Below are positions 55,090-64,000 of a stretch of DNA of 64,000 bases, one piece after another. Position numbers and translations under genes: made by a program. Each line of letters starts with the position of its first letter. The stretch's first letter is position 1. The notes beneath the pieces were generated by a model that was not told where the DNA came from, made no database searches, and saw nothing but the letters and a program-made list of their open reading frames with translations. Source of the stretch: Marinomonas posidonica IVIA-Po-181 (GTDB lineage Bacteria > Pseudomonadota > Gammaproteobacteria > Pseudomonadales > Marinomonadaceae); the NCBI RefSeq assembly GCF_000214215.1, contig NC_015559.1, forward strand, positions 372,001 to 436,000, written 5' to 3'.

Positions 55090-56403
55090 TTAGCTCTTAT
55101 TTTCGTTAAGCAGTTTGTTCACTGTGTTGGCAACGTGTTCTGCTCCCGTTAGGATTTCTTGGATGATGCCTGATGCTTCTTCGATTAATTGTGCGCTTTC
55201 ACCGGAACGTTCACTTACTTTGTTCATACTGGCCTTGGCCTGACGCGTTAGATCACTGTTTTGAGCAACCATATTTTCGATTTCGACAGTTGAAGTACTG
55301 GTTCGAGCGGCAAGCGTTCGTACTTCATCGGCCACGACGGCGAAACCACGACCATGTTCACCCGCTCGTGCGGCTTCGATGGCCGCATTCAGTGCCAATA
55401 AGTTGGTTTGATCAGCAATGGAGCCAATGGTGGTCACAATCTTAGCAATGTTTTCAGATTGTTGGTTTAGACTTTCAATCAGCTCGGTTGAGGCTTCAAT
55501 ATCGGTAACGATTTGGTTTGACGCTTCCACTGTGTTGCTTAAGATTTTCGCGCCGTTTTCAGACACTTGTGCGGTTTCAACCGATGTTGAATGAGCCACT
55601 TCGGCGGCGTGTTGAACAGCCAGTTGTTCGGTCACTCGCTCTGTAATATCGGAGGCCACTTTTAATATTTTAATGACTTTGCCATTTTCATCATAGATGG
55701 GGTTGTAGGTCGCTTCTAACCAGATGGTGTCACCTTGCTTGTTAACACGCTCAAAACGGCCAGATTTGAAATTGCCATTGGCGAGTTCTTCCCAAAAACG
55801 AGGGTGTTGTTGATAAAACTCGTCCTGACAAAAATTTCTGTGATGCGTGCCACTAATTTCCTGTACAGAGCTAAACCCCATGGTTTTAAGGAAATTATCA
55901 TTGGCTGTGATGATGGTGCCATCAGGATGGAATTCTATCATTGCACTAGAGCGGTCAATCGCATCGTAGACGGCTTTGTGGCTGTCTGCAGTGTGTTTTG
56001 CTTTGGTGATGTCGGCCGCAATTTTGACGACTTTTACAATTTTTCCGTCTTGTTCTATCGGGAAATAAGTTGCTTCAATCCATAAGTCTTCGCCATTTTT
56101 CTTTTGACGTAAGAAGGTACCTTGTTGACAATTCCCCGACGCTAATTGTGGCCAAAAATTTTTATACTCAGAGCTGTTTGCGACTTCCTTAGGACAGAAA
56201 ATGACATGTTTTTGTCCTTTCACCTCATCGAGAGTGTAACCTACCGCATTTAGAAAATGTGTATTCGCTTCGAGAATTGTGCCATCGGGCAAAAAGCTGA
56301 TGGTGGCACAAAACTTGTTCATGGCTTTAAGGAAAGCGGCATTTTCAGACAATGGCTTTTCATTTGTCTGTGGTGCGCTCTTATTGGTTTTATTAAAAAA
56401 CAT
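55090..56403 (-). CDS. Soluble PAS-PAS chemoreceptor (BdlA/Aer-like)
   Basis: A 437-residue protein without transmembrane segments: PAS1 (about 28-140, with [20 protein letters not shown]), PAS2 (about 150-262, with [20 protein letters not shown]) and an MCP signalling domain with [20 protein letters not shown] and [15 protein letters not shown]. The layout equals that of BdlA, the Pseudomonas biofilm-dispersion protein. It might sense redox state or a bound ligand. Its position facing the protocatechuate operon suggests, but does not prove, a role in response to aromatics. Confidence 0.9.
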   Translation of the reverse strand: MFFNKTNKSAPQTNEKPLSENAAFLKAMNKFCATISFLPDGTILEANTHFLNAVGYTLDEVKGQKHVIFCPKEVANSSEYKNFWPQLASGNCQQGTFLRQKKNGEDLWIEATYFPIEQDGKIVKVVKIAADITKAKHTADSHKAVYDAIDRSSAMIEFHPDGTIITANDNFLKTMGFSSVQEISGTHHRNFCQDEFYQQHPRFWEELANGNFKSGRFERVNKQGDTIWLEATYNPIYDENGKVIKILKVASDITERVTEQLAVQHAAEVAHSTSVETAQVSENGAKILSNTVEASNQIVTDIEASTELIESLNQQSENIAKIVTTIGSIADQTNLLALNAAIEAARAGEHGRGFAVVADEVRTLAARTSTSTVEIENMVAQNSDLTRQAKASMNKVSERSGESAQLIEEASGIIQEILTGAEHVANTVNKLLNENKS

Positions 56404-56764
56404 AATTATATTCCCTATTTAGTCTTTGGTTTGGGGGTCACTAGTCTGGCTATGTCCGATTTAGCCTAGATAGGTGTTAGAAGCGACTGCAGTTTTGTAA
56501 GCCTATTCCTACACGATTTTGAAAACTATAGTTTGTTTGAAGCGTTTTAAATATAAGATTCACGTTTTGAAAAAGTAATTAACTGAAACGGTAAGTAGAG
56601 AAGTGTATTGATAGGCCTTTGCTGTGTAAATAGTACAGGTGTACTTTTTATATGCTTGATATAAAAGATGTTTAAATTAATGATGGATGGGTAGTTAAGC
56701 TGGGCTGTTTGTGATTGAGTGTAAAAAATAACCGCATTGAGAGAAGGGAATAAAGAGTAACAAG
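56404..56764. other. Intergenic region without recognised features
   Basis: AT-rich gap upstream of the PAS-PAS chemoreceptor gene that should carry its promoter. No gene, repeat or RNA was recognised. Confidence 0.4.
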
Positions 56765-56781
56765 AGCCCCTGAACGGGGCT
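56765..56781 (-). terminator. Terminator of the aldo/keto reductase gene
   Basis: Stem AGCCCC/GGGGCT with a 5-base loop, 11 bases after the stop, followed on the minus strand by CTTGTTACTCTTT. The tail is weak. Confidence 0.6.
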
Positions 56782-56792
56782 GCGAAATGCGA

Positions 56793-57773
56793 TTAAAATT
56801 CTTCAGTATCGATTTCTTTTTGTTGCGCCGCGTTGTAGCGAGGTCCATGAACATTGTTTTGGTTGATCATCTCATCCAGTAGGCGGATTTGAGAGGTGTC
56901 CAAATTGAGTTGCGCCGCGTCTAAATTCTCCTGCATATGGTGAACCGAGCGAGTCCCAGGAATGGGGACAATATTGTTATGTTTACCCTTAAACCAAGCC
57001 AATGCGAGTTGTGCCGGAGTGCAGCCAATGTCTTTGGCAAGGGAGAAATAGTCGTTTAACAGTGCTAGGTTGCTTTCATAATGTTCAGTTTGAAAACGTG
57101 GCATGTTGTTGCGGATGTCTTTTGTTTCTAAATCATTGGCGTTCATCAGACCGCCAGTCAAAAATCCACGAGCCAATGGACTGAAGGCCACAAAAGTCAC
57201 GTCCAGCTCTTGGCAGGCTTTTAGAACGGCGATTTCGGGGTTACGGGTCCACAAGGAGTATTCGGACTGGATCGCCGTGATTGGGCATTCTTGATGGGCT
57301 TTTCGTAACGTGGTCGCGGAGACTTCGGATAATCCAATGGCACCGATCTTGCCTTCTTTTACTAAGTCTCCTAGTGCGCCAACACTTTCTTCTATGGCCA
57401 CTTCTGGATCAAGTCTATGTAGGTAATATAGGTCGATGTATTCGGTTTGAAGACGCTTTAGGCTGTTTTCACATTGTTGTCGAATCGTGTCTGGACGGCC
57501 ATTAATTTGTTTTTTGCCATCCACCATCGCCATGCCGCATTTACTGGCCAAAAAGAAGGACTGTCGATGATCTTTTAAAGCCTGGCCAACCAATTGTTCA
57601 TTGGCGCCACCACCATAAAGCGTTGCCGTATCAAAATGTCGATAGCCCATCTCAAAAGCCTCTTGTAAGGCTTTGATGGCATCATCTTGTTGAACGGGTG
57701 AACCATAGGCGTGCGATAGGTTCATACAGCCTAAGCCGATACTGGGATTGGCGAGATGTGGGTGTTTTGACAT
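56793..57773 (-). CDS. Aldo/keto reductase
   Basis: A 326-residue NADPH-dependent TIM-barrel oxidoreductase. The catalytic tetrad is visible: D and Y in DTATLYGGGANEQ, K in FLASKCGM, H in YYLHRLDP. FSPLARGFLTGG and PIPGTRSVHHMQENL (cofactor binding) are typical. Substrate unknown; aromatic aldehydes or sugar-derived aldehydes are possible. A terminator separates it from ligC, so it is likely an independent unit. Confidence 0.92.
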   Translation of the reverse strand: MSKHPHLANPSIGLGCMNLSHAYGSPVQQDDAIKALQEAFEMGYRHFDTATLYGGGANEQLVGQALKDHRQSFFLASKCGMAMVDGKKQINGRPDTIRQQCENSLKRLQTEYIDLYYLHRLDPEVAIEESVGALGDLVKEGKIGAIGLSEVSATTLRKAHQECPITAIQSEYSLWTRNPEIAVLKACQELDVTFVAFSPLARGFLTGGLMNANDLETKDIRNNMPRFQTEHYESNLALLNDYFSLAKDIGCTPAQLALAWFKGKHNNIVPIPGTRSVHHMQENLDAAQLNLDTSQIRLLDEMINQNNVHGPRYNAAQQKEIDTEEF

Positions 57774-57814
57774 AACAGGTCCTCGTTATTTTCTCAGGCA
57801 TATTATAGGGGTAG

Positions 57815-57844
57815 AACAAAAACAGGAAGCCGAGGCTTCCTGTT
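57815..57844 (-). terminator. ligC terminator
   Basis: An 11-bp perfect inverted repeat AACAGGAAGCC/GGCTTCCTGTT, 20 bases after the ligC stop, ending on the minus strand in TTTTTGTTCT. Confidence 0.88.
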
Positions 57845-57864
57845 GGTAGTAAAGATAGACGGTA

Positions 57865-58812
57865 TTAATCTTCTAGGCATTGCTCTAAACGATGAAGAGT
57901 TTCCATCGCGTCAATGGCTTGAGTCACACAAGAGTTAGGGTCACGTCCTTCTTGAATGGCTGTAATGAATTCGCGGTCTTGAAGTTCGATACCATTGTTA
58001 GAAACGGCCACGCCAGTTAAATCGATCTTGTTGTCATTGCCATCGTACAAATCGTCATAACGTGCTAAATAGGTGCCGTTATCACAGATGTAGCGGAAGA
58101 AGGTACCAAATGGACCATCGTTATTAAAGGACAGTGATAGGGTACATAAAGCCCCATTTGCTACTTTCATACCAATGCTCATGTCCATCGCAATGCCCAG
58201 CTCGGGATGAATCGGTCCTTGCATAGCTTGTACTTTGGTCGCCGTTTCACCGGTCTGATATTGGAATAAATCAACTGTGTGACAAGCATGGTGCCATAAT
58301 AGATGGTCAGTCCAAGAGCGAGCTTTACCAAGCGCATTTTTATTGGAGCGACGGAAGAAGTAGGTTTGCACATCCATTTGTTGAATGGTCAGTTCACCCG
58401 CTAATACTTTGTTGTGAATCCACTGGTGCGAAGGGTTGAAGCGACGGGTGTGTCCCGCCATTGCGACTAAACCTGTTTTGTTCTTGATTTCAACCACTTT
58501 GCGAGCGTCTTCGATGTTATCAGCCATCGGAATTTCAGACATCACATGCTTGCCTGCTTCCAAACATTGAATGGTTTGTGCCGCATGCATTTGTGTCGGT
58601 GTTGCTAAGATAACGGCGTCAACATCTTCGCGCGCCAAACTCTCAGCTAGGTCTGTTGTGAAGTGAGCGACGCCACGTTGTTCGGCAAACTCTTTGATGG
58701 CATCAATTTTAGTGCCCACTACGGAAGTGACTTCAGCCCCTTCGATGGCCGCAATGGCGTCCATGTGTTTCATGCCAAAAGCGCCGGAAGCACCAGCAAT
58801 ACAAATTCTCAT
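57865..58812 (-). CDS. ligC: 4-carboxy-2-hydroxymuconate-6-semialdehyde dehydrogenase
   Basis: A 315-residue Gfo/Idh/MocA-fold NADP enzyme. It begins MRICIAGASGAFG (Rossmann loop) and contains AGKHVMSEIPMADNIEDARK and FFRRSNKNALGKARSWTDHL, followed by LWHHACHTVDLFQYQ. These are the LigC signatures. It oxidises the ring-cleavage product to 2-pyrone-4,6-dicarboxylate, feeding LigI. The ATG at 58812 has AGGAG upstream; a longer frame to 58887 lacks support. It is transcribed opposite to the main operon and follows the LysR gene by 154 bases. Confidence 0.95.
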   Translation of the reverse strand: MRICIAGASGAFGMKHMDAIAAIEGAEVTSVVGTKIDAIKEFAEQRGVAHFTTDLAESLAREDVDAVILATPTQMHAAQTIQCLEAGKHVMSEIPMADNIEDARKVVEIKNKTGLVAMAGHTRRFNPSHQWIHNKVLAGELTIQQMDVQTYFFRRSNKNALGKARSWTDHLLWHHACHTVDLFQYQTGETATKVQAMQGPIHPELGIAMDMSIGMKVANGALCTLSLSFNNDGPFGTFFRYICDNGTYLARYDDLYDGNDNKIDLTGVAVSNNGIELQDREFITAIQEGRDPNSCVTQAIDAMETLHRLEQCLED

Positions 58813-58864
58813 CAGTTTACTCCTAAAAGTGCGAGTGTTTATTGTTAGAAGGAAAACACACCTT

Positions 58865-58896
58865 AGTGCTTTTATAATGCAGTTCAATCTAGCACT
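58865..58896. promoter_or_regulatory. Possible operator upstream of ligC
   Basis: The 6-bp arms AGTGCT and AGCACT are perfect complements 20 bases apart in the gap between the LysR gene and ligC. It may be a regulator site; the short arms make this weak. Confidence 0.3.
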
Positions 58897-58966
58897 GGTA
58901 CCGTTTTAGGGGTAATCCATTCATCGCTTATGTTATTCATTTTTTGCAATCGAAAACGTGCGTTTA

Positions 58967-60181
58967 TCACCGAACCTGCTCAGACACTTTTCTTAGCAAA
59001 CTCAGAAAATGAGATTGAGTTACAGTCGGAAGCCAGCTTTTTCGGACACATAGGCCGATTGGACGACGGGTATGCTCTAAGGGAAACTCGATGACTTTTA
59101 ACAAGCCAATATTAATTTCTCGCTCAACTTGGTGTGCCGACATTAGCGTAAGGCGATCACTTTCCAATAACAATTCACGAATTAAAATTTGTGAGCTGGA
59201 TTCGACCAAACGACTGGGTAAAGGGATATCCGCCGCTTTGAAAATGTCCTCAAAAGCTTGTCGTGTCGGTGTTCCTTGAGCGGGCACAACCCAAGAATAT
59301 TGGGCCAATTCAGCGGCACTGATGTTTACCTGATTGAGCAAAGGGTGATCCTGACGGGCAATGACAGATAGAGGCGGAGCCCAAAGTTCTTCTTGAATGA
59401 CATCGTCCGCCGGTGTCGGATAGCGTAAAGCGCCTAATATGATGTCGATGTCACCTTGACGTAAGTGATGCAATAGATCTGTGTAAGGCCCTTCTGTGAC
59501 GTTAATATTGACGTCAGGGTGGCGCTCATTAAATCGCAGAATGGATTTTGGCAAGATGGTCATACGTGCCAGAGGCATGCTGCCAATGGTAATGGTACTA
59601 ACATCCTTGAACTGCAGGGCGTTGATTTCATAAATTCCCTGACGCAATTCATTAAAAGCCAGTTTAGTGGCTTTCGCCAAGGCTTGTGCGGCTTTCGTTG
59701 CACTGGTACCTAAGCTGTTTTTTTCAAATAAAGTGACGCCAAGTAACCGTTCTAAATCGCGAGCAGCCCGATGCACAGAGGATTGAGATACCGCTAGATT
59801 GCGGCTGGCGATGCTGAAATTTTGCGCTTCACTGACCGCCACGAGCGCACGCAGCTGGGTCGTACTAATCAGCGCCACTAGGTTTTTGGGGGAGCGCTCT
59901 TTTGTTGATTGATCTTTAACTATGTCTTGGGTGGCGACTTGAATGTGGTCAATGGCGCGACTGACACGCTTTTGCCAAATCTCCCCTGAGGCGGTCGGAT
60001 ACATGCCGTCAGAGTGACGCTCAAATAACGGGGCACCCAAAGAGGTTTCTAATTTGGCAATGGCTTGAGTGATTGCCGGTTGGGATAAAAATATACTATC
60101 CGACGCTCGTGTAATGCTTTTTAATTCGGTAACTGCGAGAAAAACACGTAAATGTCGTAAGTTTGGAATGGATATTTCCAT
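58967..60181 (-). CDS. LysR-type regulator with two tandem HTH domains
   Basis: A 404-residue transcription factor, about 100 residues longer than usual. Two LysR winged-helix domains are visible: residues 8-67 (LRVFLAVTELKSITRASDS, FLSQPAITQAIAKLE) and 107-165 (RALVAVSEAQNFSIASRNLA, VSQSSVHRAARDLE). A normal substrate-binding domain follows from about residue 190 (ITIGSMPLARMTILPKSILR, GPYTDLLHHLRQGDIDIILG). It lies upstream of ligC on the same strand and is divergent from the AEC transporter, so control of protocatechuate genes is likely. The second HTH may bind a second half-site. Confidence 0.9.
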   Translation of the reverse strand: MEISIPNLRHLRVFLAVTELKSITRASDSIFLSQPAITQAIAKLETSLGAPLFERHSDGMYPTASGEIWQKRVSRAIDHIQVATQDIVKDQSTKERSPKNLVALISTTQLRALVAVSEAQNFSIASRNLAVSQSSVHRAARDLERLLGVTLFEKNSLGTSATKAAQALAKATKLAFNELRQGIYEINALQFKDVSTITIGSMPLARMTILPKSILRFNERHPDVNINVTEGPYTDLLHHLRQGDIDIILGALRYPTPADDVIQEELWAPPLSVIARQDHPLLNQVNISAAELAQYSWVVPAQGTPTRQAFEDIFKAADIPLPSRLVESSSQILIRELLLESDRLTLMSAHQVEREINIGLLKVIEFPLEHTRRPIGLCVRKSWLPTVTQSHFLSLLRKVSEQVR

Positions 60182-60343
60182 TTGCCCCTCAATTCTGGTG
60201 ACTTAGAATGACTATATCAAAATTGAATGACAAAAAAATCAAATTGAAAAAGGTTTTGTTGGTTTTGTTGGTTTTTTGTGTGTGAGAATATAACGAAACC
60301 GTCAGCTTTAATTCGATTGATGAGCAATCTAAGGTGTCTTTAG

Positions 60344-61294
60344 ATGGATGTGGTGTTGAACATTACTGCCCCGATATTTTTGTTGATTTTAGTGGGTTTT
60401 GCCGCTGCTCGTTATGGCTTTATTCCACTAAATGCTTTGGCAGGCTTAAGTCGATTTGTCTTGTATCTGGCCTTGCCGTCACTGATTTTTGTCAAACTTT
60501 CCGCCATGGATATTTGGCAAGTGTTTCATCCTGATTACATTTTTGTCTATGCCGTTGGCGGTTTAGGGACCTTCTTTATCACGCTATTGCTGGGTTGGAC
60601 ACTCATTAAAGCTGATCTCGTCACGGCGGGGGTGTTTGGTGTTGGGGCAGCCATGTCAAACAGTGCCTTTATTGGTTTTCCGGTGTTGTTGCAATTTTTT
60701 GATGAGCCGATGACGCAAGCTTTTGTCATGGCGTTGATGGTCGAAAATCTCATTCTTCTACCTGTATGCCTGATCTTTATTGAAACCATGTTAGGGCGAC
60801 AACGAAAGCAACAGGAGACCACCTCACAAAGCTTAGGCAGGGTGGTGGCAAAGCGTATCATCACCAATCCATTATTAATTGCTTTGACAGCCGGACTGTG
60901 TTTTTCCGTGTTGTCACTGCCAGTACCGGAATTTGCTCAGCGAGGTTTGTCATTGTTGGCGGATGGCGCAGCACCAACGGCTTTAATCGTTATTGGTGGC
61001 TCGTTGGTCGGTGTTTCCATTCGTGGACACTTGAGTGCGATTGCTTTGGTGGCCGTGGCAAAGCTGATGATTTTTCCTTCATTGGTGATGCTGCTATTGA
61101 TGCTCACCCCTGAGATGAGCCAAGCCTTGAAGGTGTCGGTATTGGTCTTTGCGGCCATGCCTATGTTCAGTACCTACCCTATTGTTTGTGGTGAATATGG
61201 TCAGCGAAGCTTTTGCGCCAGCACCTTATTGGTGACAACTGTGTTATCGTTTCTGACATTGAGTATATTGTTGCGTTTTTTAGCCGCGAGCTAA
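60344..61294 (+). CDS. AEC (auxin efflux carrier) family transporter
   Basis: A 316-residue membrane protein with about ten helices. ITAPIFLLILVGFAAARYGF at the start and SNSAFIGFPVLLQFFDEP and APTALIVIGGSLVGVSIRG in the two repeats are the AEC pattern. Members move organic anions such as malate, malonate or auxin. Placed with aroQ, next to the lig genes, it may carry quinate, shikimate or protocatechuate; this is inferred. AAGGTG precedes the ATG. Confidence 0.88.
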   Translation: MDVVLNITAPIFLLILVGFAAARYGFIPLNALAGLSRFVLYLALPSLIFVKLSAMDIWQVFHPDYIFVYAVGGLGTFFITLLLGWTLIKADLVTAGVFGVGAAMSNSAFIGFPVLLQFFDEPMTQAFVMALMVENLILLPVCLIFIETMLGRQRKQQETTSQSLGRVVAKRIITNPLLIALTAGLCFSVLSLPVPEFAQRGLSLLADGAAPTALIVIGGSLVGVSIRGHLSAIALVAVAKLMIFPSLVMLLLMLTPEMSQALKVSVLVFAAMPMFSTYPIVCGEYGQRSFCASTLLVTTVLSFLTLSILLRFLAAS

Positions 61295-61324
61295 TGACGC
61301 ATTAGACCTGTTTTGGAGTGTAAT

Positions 61325-61774
61325 ATGGCAAGTATTATGGTGCTTAATGGCCCAAATTTAAATTTATTGGGCACTCGTGAGCCTGCCCAATATGGCCATG
61401 AAACCTTAGCGGATGTGGAAAAGCTGTGCGCGGATGCGGCGGCGGCGTTAGGGCATCAAGTGGTGTGTCATCAATCTAACCACGAGGGTGTATTGATTGA
61501 TTTGATTCACGAAGCAGGACAAAGGGTAAAATCTGGAGACATGTTAGGTGTGGTGTTTAATCCTGGTGCCTACACTCATACCTCCATTGCTTTGCATGAT
61601 GCGATTAAAGGGGCTGATGTGCCTGTGATAGAAGTGCATATCTCCAATGTTCATGCTCGAGAATCCTTCCGTCACCATTCTTACATATCACCCGTTGCTG
61701 CAGGTATGGTGGTGGGAATGGGCGTTCAAGGTTATGTCTTGGGGATCCAAGGGTTAGTGAGTAAACGGGCATAA
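61325..61774 (+). CDS. aroQ: Type II 3-dehydroquinate dehydratase
   Basis: A 149-residue enzyme converting 3-dehydroquinate to 3-dehydroshikimate. VLNGPNLNLLGTREPAQYG (N- and R-containing active site), FNPGAYTHTSIALHDAI and EVHISNVHARESFRHHSYIS are invariant features. GGAG precedes the ATG at 61325. 30 bases after the AEC gene, so they form one unit. Beside a protocatechuate pathway it is more likely catabolic (quinate use) than biosynthetic. Dehydroshikimate dehydratase, the link to protocatechuate, was not found here. Confidence 0.95.
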   Translation: MASIMVLNGPNLNLLGTREPAQYGHETLADVEKLCADAAAALGHQVVCHQSNHEGVLIDLIHEAGQRVKSGDMLGVVFNPGAYTHTSIALHDAIKGADVPVIEVHISNVHARESFRHHSYISPVAAGMVVGMGVQGYVLGIQGLVSKRA

Positions 61775-61879
61775 TGTCGCTCAACTCACTGCAACCTCCG
61801 AGAATATGACAACAAGCGCGTTGCGTCTGTGCTTGTTGTCTGAGGTTTTGGACATCATCAAATGAGTTGCATGGCCTTG

Positions 61880-62302
61880 TTAATGGCTCAGACGATTGCC
61901 TTTGGCGTCTAGTATCAGTTCGCCATCTTCCTTTTCGTAAGGGCCTTCTGGCCATTGCTCGAGTAAATCCAATACGGCTTCACTAGGGCGACACAGCTTG
62001 ACGCCCTTAGGTGAGCAAACAATCGGACGATTAACTAGGACAGGGTGTTCTAACATGGCTTCTAAGATGATGTCGTCAGAAACGCTTTTGTTTAATAATC
62101 CCAACTCTTTGGCGGGGGACTTGGTTTCTCTCAAGGCACTTCTTGGGGTCAAATCAGCGGCGGCAAATAAGGCCAACAACTGAGCCTTGGTCCAGCCTTC
62201 TTTGAGATAGTCAATGACCAAAGGTGTATAGCCTGCATCTTTTATAATGCGCAAAACATTTCGTGATGTCCCGCAATCAGGATTGTGATGTATCAAAACC
62301 AT
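61880..62302 (-). CDS. arsC: Arsenate reductase (glutaredoxin-dependent)
   Basis: A 140-residue ArsC of the thioredoxin fold. The active cysteine is in HHNPDCGTSRNVL; RPIVCSPKGVKLCRPSE holds conserved arginines. It reduces arsenate to arsenite for export by the Acr3 pump. The ATG at 62302 is used; a GTG three codons earlier is possible. It lies 12 bases after acr3. Confidence 0.94.
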   Translation of the reverse strand: MVLIHHNPDCGTSRNVLRIIKDAGYTPLVIDYLKEGWTKAQLLALFAAADLTPRSALRETKSPAKELGLLNKSVSDDIILEAMLEHPVLVNRPIVCSPKGVKLCRPSEAVLDLLEQWPEGPYEKEDGELILDAKGNRLSH

Positions 62303-62314
62303 GGTGATCACGCC

Positions 62315-63331
62315 TTAAGCAAACCAGTGACGAGTGCGATTAGCGAACCACACAAGTGACAACATAACAGGGACTTCAACCAATACGCCGACCACTGTGG
62401 CTAACGCAGCACCAGAATGCAGACCGAATAATGAAATGGCCACCGCAACGGCAAGCTCGAAGAAGTTTGAAGTGCCAATTAAGCTTGCTGGCGCTGCTTC
62501 GTTGTGAGGCAGTTTGAACTTCAATGCCAACCAATATGCCACGGCAAAAATGCCGTAAGTTTGAATTAACAAAGGAATGGCAATCAGTACGATGGCTTGT
62601 GGGTTTGATAAAATGGTATCGGACTGGAAGCCAAACAAGAGTACCACAGTGGCAATCAGGCCTATGATAGACCAGGGCTTCATTTTGCTTAGGAAGCCAT
62701 CTAATCGAGAGTGGTCGTTGGCTTTATCCAATGAATTACGAGTGATTGCACCGGCAATTAAAGGGATTAAAACGTACAGCAACACGGAGACGAGTAAGGT
62801 CGTCCAAGGAACATGAATGTCCGTTGCACCTAACAGAAAGCCTGCGATTGGAGCAAACGCAAAGATCATGATGACATCATTGATGGAGACTTGAACCAAG
62901 GTGTAATTGGCGTCGCCCTTAGTTAATTGGCTCCACACAAATACCATCGCGGTACAAGGCGCCACACCAAGTAAGATCATCCCAGCAATGTATTCATTGG
63001 CGGTTTGTGGGTCTACCCAGTCTGCGAATAGGCCTTTGAAAAAGAGCCAACCAAGTAAGGCCATTGAAAAGGGCTTAATCAGCCAGTTAATGACAAGAGT
63101 GAGTGCCAAGCCTTTGGTTTGTTTGCCTACGTTTTTGATGGAAGAGAAATCAATCTGCACCATCATAGGGTAGATCATTAACCAAATTAGAATGGCCATG
63201 ACAAAGTTCACATTGGCGTATTCCAAGCTAGCGATAAACGCAAAAACGTCCGCTGCTAAGCTGCCCAACAAAATACCGGCTAGTATGGCCAAGCCTACCC
63301 AGACCGTTAAATAACGTTCAAATAATCCCAT
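62315..63331 (-). CDS. acr3: Arsenite efflux transporter Acr3
   Basis: A 338-residue, ten-helix transporter. [19 protein letters not shown] contains the essential cysteine in the fourth helix, and [15 protein letters not shown] is also typical. It exports arsenite using the membrane potential. It lies between arsH (25 bases upstream) and arsC, in one minus-strand operon. Often called arsB in annotations, but the family is Acr3. Confidence 0.94.
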   Translation of the reverse strand: MGLFERYLTVWVGLAILAGILLGSLAADVFAFIASLEYANVNFVMAILIWLMIYPMMVQIDFSSIKNVGKQTKGLALTLVINWLIKPFSMALLGWLFFKGLFADWVDPQTANEYIAGMILLGVAPCTAMVFVWSQLTKGDANYTLVQVSINDVIMIFAFAPIAGFLLGATDIHVPWTTLLVSVLLYVLIPLIAGAITRNSLDKANDHSRLDGFLSKMKPWSIIGLIATVVLLFGFQSDTILSNPQAIVLIAIPLLIQTYGIFAVAYWLALKFKLPHNEAAPASLIGTSNFFELAVAVAISLFGLHSGAALATVVGVLVEVPVMLSLVWFANRTRHWFA

Positions 63332-63356
63332 AGTTTTTTCTTATCCAATGTCAGGT

Positions 63357-64000
63357 TTAAATCGATTTTTGATTCACTCGTTGGCTTAATTGCTCAGCGC
63401 TTTCAACACGTTCAGAGTAACGGTCTACCATGAATGTTTTGTTATCTCTCAATAACAAGGTGAATTTCATTAGCTCTTCCATCACATCCACGATGCGATT
63501 GTAGTAAGGCGAGGGTTTCATTCGGCCATCCTCCTCAAATTCCAAGAAGGCTTTCGCCACCGAGGACTGATTTGGAATGGTCACCATGCGCATCCAACGC
63601 CCTAAAATGCGCATCTGATTCACTGTGTTAAAGGACTGGGATCCACCGCAAACCTGCATCACCGCAAGGGTTTTACCTTGCGTTGGACGAACACCACCTA
63701 GACTGAGTGGTACCCAGTCAATTTGGCTTTTAAAAATGCTGCTCATCGAACCATGACGCTCTGGAGAGCACCAAACTTGGCCTTCCGACCACATCATCAG
63801 CTCACGAAGCTCTTTTACTTTTGGGTGGTTTTCATCTTCAGTGTCTGTTTGTGGTAGGCCTTGTGGGTTGAAAATTCGGGCTTCAGCGCCCAATTCCGTT
63901 AATAAACGTGCTGATTCTTCCACTACTAAGCGACTGTAAGAACGTTCTCTTAACGAGCCATAGAGCAATAGAATACGTGGCTTATGAGAGCTTGGCGTTG
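63357..64000 (-). CDS. arsH: ArsH NADPH-dependent flavoprotein (5' end cut by window edge)
   Basis: At least 214 residues are visible. The frame is open to base 64000, reading [19 protein letters not shown] near the start, with [18 protein letters not shown] in the middle. This is ArsH, an FMN protein that oxidises trivalent organoarsenicals and reduces quinones or metals. A TTG at 63968 is not the real start, because conserved residues precede it. First visible gene of the ars operon; no arsR was seen in the window. Confidence 0.92.
   Translation of the reverse strand, partial: TPSSHKPRILLLYGSLRERSYSRLVVEESARLLTELGAEARIFNPQGLPQTDTEDENHPKVKELRELMMWSEGQVWCSPERHGSMSSIFKSQIDWVPLSLGGVRPTQGKTLAVMQVCGGSQSFNTVNQMRILGRWMRMVTIPNQSSVAKAFLEFEEDGRMKPSPYYNRIVDVMEELMKFTLLLRDNKTFMVDRYSERVESAEQLSQRVNQKSI

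Noticed and set aside
1..64000. CRISPR arrays, insertion sequences, tRNA or rRNA genes
   Set aside because: None was seen by eye on either strand; no regular spaced repeats and no transposase-like frames were found.

Overview
The window looks like chromosomal DNA of a marine gammaproteobacterium, most likely Oceanospirillales and close to Marinomonas. I base this on the smpB / ratA-rnfH / bamE / fur / recN / grpE-dnaK-dnaJ block in gammaproteobacterial order, a tmRNA tag ending ANDENYALAA, and GlpR- and Zur-type operators. The genus is an inference. No 16S gene, CRISPR array, integrase or transposase was seen.

Left part (1-21.8 kb). A sulfate ABC transporter operon (sbp, cysT, cysW running off the left edge) diverges from an Amt-PAS-GGDEF-EAL fusion that joins an ammonium channel to cyclic-di-GMP enzymes. 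A six-gene Mrp/Pha cation-proton antiporter operon with fused A and B subunits follows, then a Yip1 membrane protein. A GalB-like PIG-L hydrolase lies downstream of a COG0523 (CobW-type) GTPase whose promoter carries a perfect 15+3+15 bp Zur-like palindrome. A tightly packed co-directional cluster comes next: DedA, ATP-grasp, DinB, TANGO2/NRDE, YHS and an OlsF-like double acyltransferase. A CBS-domain gene closes this part.

Middle (21.8-49.9 kb). A small accessory islet lies between the CBS gene and ssrA. It holds a fatty-acid-hydroxylase-like membrane enzyme, an HTH protein, two small unknown genes and a decayed paralogue of one of them. Core genes follow: ssrA, smpB, an inserted NSS/SLC6 symporter, ratA-rnfH, bamE, fur (probable Fur box), recN (LexA box) and grpE/dnaK/dnaJ (sigma-32 promoters). 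After these come a uridine-kinase-like gene, a periplasmic protein with DUF3392, a long-form GAPDH, a candidate sRNA divergent from a GcvA-like LysR gene, and a TSUP permease. The glpD/glpR/glpK glycerol regulon has two GlpR operators. It is followed by DUF501, a PilZ-like gene, a MocR regulator, a chemoreceptor and a peroxiredoxin.

Right part (49.9-64 kb). Six genes in one operon (ligJ, ligK, galD, ligI, ligA, ligB), plus ligC on the other strand, encode the whole protocatechuate 4,5-cleavage pathway to pyruvate and oxaloacetate. Around them lie a PAS-PAS chemoreceptor, an aldo/keto reductase, a LysR regulator with two HTH domains, an AEC transporter and a type II dehydroquinase (aroQ). The last two suggest a link to quinate/shikimate input. 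An arsenic operon (arsH-acr3-arsC) ends the window, with arsH cut by the right edge. The GalB-like gene at 13.6 kb and ligJ at 50 kb would be two unrelated enzymes for the same pathway step.
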